A DNA stretch of 10,875 nt, from the NCBI GenBank assembly GCA_026770585.1, contig MU646353.1:857104-867978 (forward strand). Reading direction: 5' to 3'. The notes below the pieces were generated by a model that saw only the letters and a list, made by a program, of their open reading frames with translations, was not told the DNA's origin and ran no database searches. Of this stretch, positions 1 to 5,917 are shown piece after piece. Every line of letters begins with the position of its first letter. Positions within the stretch are counted from its first letter, which is position 1. The translations under genes and the position numbers were made by a program. The DNA comes from Baffinella frigidus (taxonomy: Eukaryota > Cryptophyceae > Cryptomonadales > Baffinellaceae).

Positions 1-5
1 TGCAT

Positions 6-206
6 CCTTTAGGTCCTTTAGGTTTTAAATGCTCCCAACGTAGCCCAACGACACGCCCTTCCGTAGAAAGGACTGCAGAGAAAGCATTTTTGCTTTCGGA
101 TCGCGTTGAGCTCTCCAGTGCAGAGGCTCGTGAAGAGGGGATACAGGGCGGTTCTCTTGGGGTGGGTGAAGGTATACCAACTGGTTCCCATGCTCACACA
201 CACACC
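6..206. repeat. Left arm of a large foldback element
   Basis: The reverse complement of this stretch matches 658-871 at roughly 80-85% by eye over about 200 bases, including the shared segments CCTCTTCACGAGCCTCTGCA and GGCGTGTCGTTGGGCTA. The outer end carries the repeated word CCTTTAGGT. Short open frames in both arms translate to similar peptides only because the arms are copies of each other. No transposase is encoded. The end of this arm recurs at 9203-9266. Confidence 0.8.
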
Positions 207-657
207 GAACCCAAGTCAGCCTCCTTTGGCCTCCCTGCCCAGAGATCAAAACCTCAAGGACCTACAGTGATTTTACCGCGGCCGAACGTACTCTCTTCGA
301 AACGATTGACTTTCGATTGCGGGTTTTACGTTTCTCGGGCGAGAAGACGCCCGAAATCGGGCAGCCTGAGGCGCAAAAAGCCAGCGGAAAGCACGTGTAA
401 AGTCAATCGGAAAGAAATGGTTTCTTCCCGGGTTCGGAGCTGTAGAACCGCTCCCAACTTGGGAACAAAAAAATAAGGTTGCCCTTTTTTTGTGCCTCCT
501 TTAGAAAGGACTCAAAACTACTCGGTTGAGCTCCAACGAGCCTAATCATTTGGTACCATGGGCCCTCCGCCGACTTGGGTTCTGTTACGGAGTACTAGGA
601 ATCCTCTGATGACCTGAGTCAGAGTGTCTGCTTGCTCTGTTCCTCCCTTTCATTTTT
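207..657. other. Loop of the large foldback element, no gene seen
   Basis: This is the spacer between the two arms. It contains small inverted repeats (CGATTGACTTT near 303 against AAAGTCAATCG near 398, and a CGGGCG/CGCCCG stem near 337-354). The open frame across 90-476 has no recognisable domain and runs through the repeat arm, so I do not call it a gene. Confidence 0.5.
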
Positions 658-871
658 GGTGTGTGCGTGAGCATGGGAGCGATGTCGCAGACCTTTACAG
701 ACCCCAAGAGAACTACCCTTTATCCCCTCTTCACGAGCCTCTGCACTGGAGAGCTCAATGCGATCCGAAAGCAAAAATGCTTTTTCTGCACAACTTTTCT
801 ACGGAAAGGCGTGTCGTTGGGCTATGTTGGGAGATCTCAAAACCCTCAAGGACTCAAGGACAAAGAGCTCT
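658..871. repeat. Right arm of a large foldback element
   Basis: Inverted copy of 6-206. It ends with a CTCAAGGACTCAAGGAC motif, a variant of the AAGGACCTAAAGG end seen at the other arm and at 9250-9266. The two arms differ by scattered substitutions and a divergent patch at about 680-705, so the element is not recent. Confidence 0.8.
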
Positions 872-1642
872 GCTGCGTTGCTGTTTTTTGGCTTACCGAA
901 CGCGAGCTTCTCGTCCCCAATCCATCTCCCGGCAGGATCCTACTCTCACAGAGGTGAGTTGAGCTGTTTAGTCGATGGAACACCTAGAGGCGATAGGGTC
1001 CTACTCTCACTGCCAGTACCTCCTAGGGGCGGGTGGTGGGCTGTTACGAGTGTCCTCTCGTCTCGTCCCACCTCTCCTCCTGGCTCGTCGCTTCCCCCCC
1101 GTTGCTGGTCGCACCCTGCCATAGAGCTCGAAATAGCTCGCACGCTCGCGCTCGGCTGGATTCCGCTCTGTAAAACATCCCGGGTTTTGTGGTTTTATGG
1201 GTACGAGCTCAGAGTTCAAGGTATCTCGTGTGGGCGACGAATACGCAAAAAGACACTCATCAATTTTGTAGGTTCCATCCCGTCTGCCGAGCCGTAGCGC
1301 GGTTGCATGAGCCTCATGTTCCACGTGATGGCTTCCATCCTCCTTCCTGCCCTCTGCGCCTCATCCCTGTAACCGACTACATCCCCCCGTCCCCCCGCAC
1401 TCCCCACACTCCCCGATAGAGAAATCATGTCTCATCCCATCTCGCGTTCTGGCCGTACATTCCTCTTTCGAATCGAGTCAATCAGTGTCAATAAGTGCAA
1501 CCTTTGGTGGTCGCGGGCTTCTAGAGCCCTTACTCTCGTCCCACCTCGCGTTCTGGTTCGTCGCGACGAAATTGTGTTTGACAATTTCATAAACCCGCTT
1601 TCCCCCCAAGTCTCCACTCACGTGAAGTCTGGGGCTCGCGTA
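872..1642. other. No gene seen; three copies of a dispersed 31-bp repeat
   Basis: No frame here shows a recognisable domain. A short repeat beginning TCTCGTCCCACCTC and ending near TCGTCGC occurs at 1061-1091 and 1534-1564 (about 27 of 31 positions agree), with a more diverged copy at 1430-1456. A consensus-like splice donor (GAGGTGAGT, about 954-961) is present, but no convincing exon precedes it. Confidence 0.5.
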
Positions 1643-1768
1643 CAGGGGTACCTCGCACATGAGGAGCACCTGCCCACCACCACCACCACCACCGTAGGGT
1701 CTTAGCTAGGTATCGGCACAGTGTATGGTCCTTGGGGGGTGCGCCTCCTCATGAGCGAGGTAACCCTG
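1643..1768. mobile_element. TA-flanked MITE-like element, copy 1
   Basis: The 126-bp segment begins CAGGGGTACCTCGCACATGA and ends TCATGAGCGAGGTAACCCTG, an imperfect terminal inverted repeat. It is flanked on both sides by the dinucleotide TA. The loop contains a CCA/CAC run and the words ATGGTCCT and GGGGGGT, shared with the copy at 3534-3650. It has no coding capacity. A TA target duplication is typical of Tc1/mariner-type elements, so this may be a non-autonomous derivative; that assignment is inference. Confidence 0.75.
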
Positions 1769-1809
1769 TACCCTCCGGGGGGCACTCCCAACAAGACAGC
1801 AGGTGGCTG

Positions 1810-1849
1810 TCCTCATGAACCCGGGAGCTCTCGGGTTCATGCATGAGGA
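1810..1849. repeat. Hairpin
   Basis: CATGAACCCG and CGGGTTCATG form a perfect 10-bp stem around an eight-base GGAGCTCT loop, and CCTCATG/CATGAGG words extend the symmetry outward. It lies about 40 bases right of the MITE-like element. No function is evident. Confidence 0.6.
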
Positions 1850-2300
1850 TTTTTTAGGGGTCTGGCACTTATTGACAAAATTCGTGATTGTTCCCATCCC
1901 CTCAAGAGTACCCACCCCCAAACCAAAATCATGCCCGTCGGACTTGACAACAAAACGAGACAACCTCCAAACATTGCACCAGTCCGCTCGCAAACACTCG
2001 AACCGAAACAACTTTACGGACCAAACAGAAGGTAAGCCATCGGGAGGGAAAGCAACTGACTGAAAACAACAAGGCTTAACTTAAACGACCCAACCTATCA
2101 CTGCCCTGACTCGTACCCTGAAACTGAACAACAAGAATGCTCACCCGGCTTCAAAACAAAAAACAAAAAACCTCCATGAACCTCAACACACCGCCTGCGC
2201 ACATCTTAAAGACAAAAGAGTACAACCAAAACACGACAACCACGTGTTACCCTAAGATCCTAAAGCCGTTTTTTTGAGTGGGCTGATCTGATCAACGCTC
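1850..2300. other. No gene seen; A/C-skewed plus strand
   Basis: The plus strand is strongly enriched in A and C (many AAAC, CAAC and CCAAA words). Open frames here have no recognisable domain. The skew resembles that of the telomere-like array further right, but without its 7-bp period. Confidence 0.45.
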
Positions 2301-2304
2301 ATCT

Positions 2305-2373
2305 CAAAAATTATAACTGGCCGGAGATTCTTAGGATTTCCCTTAGGCCCAAAATTCTAACTGGCCGGAAATG
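2305..2373. repeat. Two copies of a 24-bp direct repeat
   Basis: Near-identical words at about 2305-2329 and 2350-2373 share the core AACTGGCCGG preceded by AAAATT. Confidence 0.6.
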
Positions 2374-2379
2374 ATTTTG

Positions 2380-2430
2380 AAAAAGACTTAAAATTGTATG
2401 TAAGGGCCCCTTGCAATTTCAAGTCTTTTT
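2380..2430. repeat. 17-bp stem hairpin
   Basis: AAAAAGACTTAAAATTG (2380-2396) pairs with CAATTTCAAGTCTTTTT (2414-2430) at 16 of 17 positions, with a 17-base loop holding an AAGGGCCCC word. As RNA it would end in a U-run, but in this eukaryotic setting a simple terminator call is not justified. It may be a tiny foldback element. Confidence 0.6.
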
Positions 2431-2634
2431 GCTTTACATTTTTTTTTCAAATTGTTTTCCCCCCATTTTTTTTCAGCCCACGGCGCCCCGCATGGCGCCC
2501 CCCTACTCCCCGCACCTCAACTGACCCTCCCCCCCCTCCCCCCCGCCTGGAACCTGAAAAAAATATTCAAAAATATTCAGGCTTGAGATGACCGTTTGTA
2601 CATGTTATTTGGATCAGGCCGCTCAAAAAACCGG
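2431..2634. other. Homopolymer-rich stretch, no gene
   Basis: T-rich tracts at 2440-2475 are followed by C-rich tracts at 2495-2550 and a short repeated AAATATTCA word near 2561-2579. No coding signal is seen. Confidence 0.5.
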
Positions 2635-3105
2635 CTCTAAACCCAAACCCTAAACCCTTGACCCCAAACCCTCAACCATAATCCTCAACCCTGAACCTTG
2701 AACCCTGAACCCTAAATCCAAAGCCCTAAACCCTAAACTATAACCCAGGAAGACAAAACCAGAAACAAGAAAAGAGAATCGACAAAACCAAACTCCGAAC
2801 CCCGAAACTCGAAACCCGAAGCCCGAAACCCGAAACCCGTTACCTGAATCCTGGAATCAAAAACCAGAAAATCAAACAGAAAACACGAGACCCGACACCA
2901 TGCGCCCAAAACAAGAAACCCGAAACCTGAAACCCGAAACCTAAAACCGAAAACCTGAATCCTGAAACCTAAAACCCGAAACCCGAAAACTGAAACCCGA
3001 AACCCGAAACCCGAAACTTGAAAACCGAAACACGAAATCCGAAACCCGAAACTCGAAACCCAAAAATCAAAACCCAAAAATCGAAACCCAAACAAAACCC
3101 ACAAT
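2635..3105. repeat. Degenerate telomere-like heptamer array, C-rich strand on plus
   Basis: The array starts with CCCTAAA, CCCTCAA and CCCTGAA units (2640-2745) and then drifts to CCCGAAA units (about 2790-3060), with a near 7-bp period. The drift from TTTAGGG to TTTCGGG on the minus strand removes the TAG triplet. This explains the long minus-strand open frame across 2733-3521 and its repetitive F/G/R/V-rich translation, so that frame is not a gene. Confidence 0.85.
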
Positions 3106-3533
3106 GACACCAACAGGCAGCAGGCGAGGAACAAACAGGTACTGGGGGGGGGGGGGAGGGAGAGGGGGGGGTCTCTGCCGAGGGGAAGATGAGGGACGAA
3201 CAGGACAGACAGCGAGCCGTCGCTTAGTTGTAGGAGGGGGATATGCGACAGACTACACGCCGAGTAGGTTCGCAAGAAAAAACTCGTAAATTTGATCGGG
3301 ACTGGACAAATCGGCTTGTTCGACTGCTGAAGGGGGGCGAGCAGCTGTCCTGTCAGGCTTTTCTGTATCAAGCAAAGGCGAAAGTCTTTCGCCTCCGCGG
3401 CTGTGCGAGAGGCTCGTGAGAAAGTTCGTTTCTGCTGTGATCCTCTGTACCGGGAGGCTTGATGCGATCGGAAATGAAGCATGGCCTTTCTGCACCCTAC
3501 CATCGATACACCTTTATTCACATGTCCACGTTA
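3106..3533. other. No gene seen; long G runs
   Basis: Runs of 13 G (3144-3156) and 8 G (3164-3171) on the plus strand could form a G-quadruplex. The part from about 3462 to 3494 (GATGCGATCGG ... CTTTCTGCAC) resembles the middle of the large foldback arms (near 757-790) and may be an old fragment of that family. No recognisable protein domain. Confidence 0.5.
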
Positions 3534-3650
3534 CAGGGGTACCTCGCTCATAAGAAACGCCTACCCCCCTAGGACCAACTTAGGACCCTAGGCATGGTCC
3601 TACTGTAGGGTCCTGGGGGGGGTCGGTTTCTTATGAGCGAGGTACCCCTG
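3534..3650. mobile_element. TA-flanked MITE-like element, copy 2
   Basis: The 117-bp segment begins CAGGGGTACCTCGCTCATAA and ends TTATGAGCGAGGTACCCCTG. Counting the flanking TA on each side, the terminal inverted repeats match perfectly over 27 bp (3532-3558 against 3626-3652). The loop is rich in CCTAGGACC/GGTCCT words. It is the same family as 1643-1768, has no coding capacity, and its intact arms suggest a younger insertion. Confidence 0.85.
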
Positions 3651-3899
3651 TACACCAACTCCCCTCTCCTGATTGTAAAATGTCTCCGCATGCCAGACAC
3701 GCCCACGTGCCTCGCCGCCCCCCCTTCTGAATATCTCCCAGCCACGCCGGAATTTTGGGGGTGGGGTCGGCCGCCCCCCCTTTCTGGCAGAGAGAGAATG
3801 AAAGAGGCGCGTGGCGCCTCTCCTTCTGAATGGCGGCGCGCCACGCTGTCTTGCGAGGGGGGTTCGTGTGGATCTGCCCCCCCTGGCTGACAGGCTGAA
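3651..3899. other. 3' flank of the kinase gene with an internal imperfect repeat
   Basis: On the plus strand two related segments, at about 3720-3755 and 3810-3850, share CCTTCTGAAT followed by a GC-rich CACGC word. The overlapping open frames here are explained by this repeat. The minus-strand kinase transcript would end in this interval, but no clear polyadenylation signal was recognised. Confidence 0.4.
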
Positions 3900-4748
3900 T
3901 CAGTTGTCGAAGACGCGGAGCGAGCCCTCGACGGGCGCGCGGCACATCGGGCACTCGCTACACCCCCCGAGGCACTCGGCGCACACGCACTTGTGCCCGC
4001 ACGGCCACAGCGCCATCACGGGCGCGCGCTCGAGGCACACGACACACGCCACCTTTGCCGCGCGCACCATGGCATCCGAGAGCGCGTCCTGCAGCAGCAG
4101 CTTCAGGCTCAAGAACGCCGGGCGCTCCGGCGCGAGCGGCGCCCAGCACTTTTGCATGACCCCCCACACCGCGTCGCTGCACTCGTCCGGACGCGCGAGC
4201 AGGTTACGCCCCGCCACCACCCGCTGCACCACCGCGGCATCCCGCTCCTCCTCCCAGTAGGGCACGGCCGCGCCGCTCCACAACTCCCACAGCGTCACGG
4301 CAAACGCCCACACGTCCGAGGCGTGGGAGTAGACGCGTCGCTTGAGCGCCTCGGGTGACAGCCACCGCACCGGGCGCACGGTTTCGCCCGAGCTTGTTGT
4401 CACGCCACGCGAGCCCCCTGCGCCGAGCAGCGCCTGCCCGTAGTCTGTCACCTGGGTCAGGGTGCAGGGTGCAGGCTTTAGGGATTAGGGATTAGGGATT
4501 AGGGATTAGGGATTAGGGTTTAGGGTTTAGGGTTTAGGGATTAGGGTTTAGGGTTTAGGGTTTAGGGTTCAGGGTTTAGGGTTCAGGGTTTAGGGTTTAG
4601 GGCGTAGGGTGTAGGGTGTAGGGTGTAGGGTGTAGGGTGTAGGGTGTAGGGTGTAGGGTTTAGGGTTCAGGGTTCAGGTGCTGCCACCTTCACCCAAACC
4701 TCTGCGCGGTCCCAGGGGGAGAAGAGGAAGACCAGGACGTTGCGGCTC
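3900..4748 (-). CDS. TKL-like protein kinase C-lobe fused to a C-terminal RING finger (3' part of gene, two exons)
   Basis: Two exons, read on the minus strand: 4748-4688 and 4451-3900, stop TGA at 3902-3900. The small exon (one base plus 20 codons) reads SRNVLVFLFSPWDRAEVWVK, the segment after HRDLK in a kinase catalytic loop. It joins in phase 0 (AAG/GTGGCA ... CCCAG/GTGACA) to VTDYG, the DFG-equivalent Mg-binding motif. In the last exon (183 codons) I see the activation segment, RWLSPEAL (APE equivalent, residues 30-37), SDVWAFAVTLWEL (helix F, 45-57) and the conserved Arg of ERP (110). A C3HC4 RING follows: C136, C139, C151, H153, C157, C160, C167, C170. Known family roles: Ser/Thr or Tyr phosphorylation plus E3 ubiquitin ligation. 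The N-lobe and HRD exons are not in the adjacent sequence, so the gene may have distant exons or be truncated. Substrate unknown. Confidence 0.85.
4452..4687 (-). repeat. Kinase intron made of telomere-like repeats
   Basis: This 236-bp intron lies between the two kinase exons. Except for about 10 bases at each end it is 7-bp telomere-like repeat. Left to right on the plus strand it has a block of GATTAGG units (about 4484-4519), GTTTAGG units with some GTTCAGG (about 4520-4600), GTGTAGG units (about 4604-4656), then GTTTAGG/GTTCAGG. On the sense (minus) strand it reads CCCTAAA, CCCTACA and CCCTAAT. Confidence 0.9.
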
Positions 4749-4842
4749 CTGGTTGAGGGTTTAGGGGTTATGGTTCAAGACTTAGGGCTTAGGGGTTGGG
4801 ACTTAAGGCTTAGGGCTTAGGGCTTAGGGCTTAGGGCTTAGG
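4749..4842 (-). repeat. Telomere-like repeat in the next upstream kinase intron
   Basis: Directly upstream of the small kinase exon (acceptor CAACCAG at 4749-4755 on minus) is another array. Degenerate units come first, then a block of GCTTAGG heptamers on the plus strand (about 4805-4840). The sense strand again carries the C-rich form. The 5' boundary of this intron was not found. Confidence 0.75.
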
Positions 4843-5747
4843 GTTCGCAAGGGAAGACGGGCGAACAGCGAGGCTGAGGCAAGGCACTAACCGAGGCAAA
4901 ACCCAGTTTCGAAAGGGTGAATGACGGCCTGTCGGGGATGTCAGACGGCTCGGCGGCGCTTGTTGTGCGCAGGATTCCGTGCAACATCATTGAGCATTCT
5001 TCGAACCAAGTACACAGAACTGTTGCCACTCACAGCGGATTTTGGTCCTGTAGCATATGCATTTTGGTGTTGCGATCGATGCAATGGGTGTCACTGACCA
5101 TTGTCAGCGATTGTGACCTACACGACCCTGCTGCAAGGCACTTATATCAGTCAAATTTTGATTCGTGGATTTCCTTTGCCACAAACGCCCCCACACAAGC
5201 AAACACCCCCGAAGGAGCTCCTCGATAAAGTGTCCTGGGACATGTTTAGACGTCGTTTCTGCGTTTCCCATGTGATTTTACCCCCAGTAGGACCTCTAAC
5301 CAAGTCTCATGGAAGTTTGGTCACCCCAATGCCATTTTCTCACCCAAGTTCCTTGTGGTAAGTCCCTGGATATCCACTTAGCGTGCATACTATGGACATG
5401 TTACCACCAAATGGTCAATAATGGTCCTACCGCCTTGATTTGGGTATCGATTTACATAAGAATGAATTAATTGAGACTCCTAGGCCAAAAATATGAGGCG
5501 TTTTCCACCCAAACGTTTCCTCCAGCGCCATTTTCGACCCTCGCTCGCTGTTGTAGAAAAGGATCTTTTTGAGGAAGAGGAGAAGAGACGCAAACAAGCC
5601 CCGAGCGGCGGTGCCGACCAGCCCACTGGCCACGACAGGCCGGGGAGGGTTCATACCAAGCACAGACAGGCATTGGAACAGCTCCTCCTTGCCCCTTGGC
5701 ACCCACAGGAGCCCCCCCCCCTCAGGAATCCTTACTTCTCTTTCCTG
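4843..5747. other. Interval upstream of both genes, no confident exon
   Basis: Here I expected the missing upstream kinase exons, but no HRD or glycine-loop motif was found on the minus strand. A minus-strand open frame at 4838-5029 has GC-rich codons near 4870-4980 and a possible donor (CTCG/GTTAGT), but it resembles no kinase segment and ends in the wrong phase for the 4748 acceptor. The 5030-5430 part is more AT-rich and looks non-coding. Promoters of both genes may lie here, but none is recognisable. Confidence 0.4.
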
Positions 5748-5775
5748 GTCCTTTAGGTCCTTTAGGTCCTTTATG
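5748..5775. repeat. Three tandem copies of GGTCCTTTA
   Basis: Three 9-bp copies in a row, about 150 bases upstream of the monooxygenase start codon. The same word forms the ends of the foldback family at 6-25 and 9461-9470, so this may be a solo end of that family. Confidence 0.65.
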
Positions 5776-5808
5776 TCAAAATGACTTCCAAAAGTTGCGA
5801 GACCCAAG

Positions 5809-5884
5809 AAAACTTGCTGACAAAAAAAGGTCGCAAATAACGCGAGGGCGTCAACTTAAAAACTTGCTGACAAAAAAAGGTCGC
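5809..5884 (+). repeat. 26-bp direct repeat just upstream of the monooxygenase start
   Basis: A 26-bp word beginning AAAACTTGCTGAC and ending AAAAGGTCGC occurs at 5809-5834 and again, identical, at 5859-5884, 50 bases apart. The second copy ends 33 bases before the ATG. It lies in the probable 5' UTR or promoter; a regulatory role is only a possibility. Confidence 0.8.
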
Positions 5885-5917
5885 GAAGGGACGCATCGTC
5901 AGATATTGGGTTGGAAC

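Noticed and set aside
6-871. Similar peptides from the two foldback arms as a conserved small protein
   Set aside because: The similarity is explained by the inverted duplication of DNA, and the frames are not otherwise supported.
2733-3521. 262-codon open frame on the minus strand
   Set aside because: Its C-terminal part is a translation of degenerate 7-bp repeats and its start has no recognisable domain.
3811-4358. Plus-strand open frames opposite the kinase exon
   Set aside because: GC-rich codons of the real minus-strand exon suppress stops on the other strand. The minus frame has kinase and RING motifs; these have none.
4838-5029. Possible extra kinase exon on the minus strand
   Set aside because: No kinase motif is seen, and the only plausible donor ends in a phase that does not match the acceptor at 4748.
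5427-5807. 126-codon open frame on the minus strand
   Set aside because: It starts in the GGTCCTTTA repeat, has no recognisable domain, and overlaps the presumed promoter region of the divergent gene.
5696-5917. In-frame upstream extension of the monooxygenase start
   Set aside because: The extension translates the GGTCCTTTA and 26-bp repeats and would place the signal peptide internally. The ATG at 5918 gives a normal N-terminal signal peptide.
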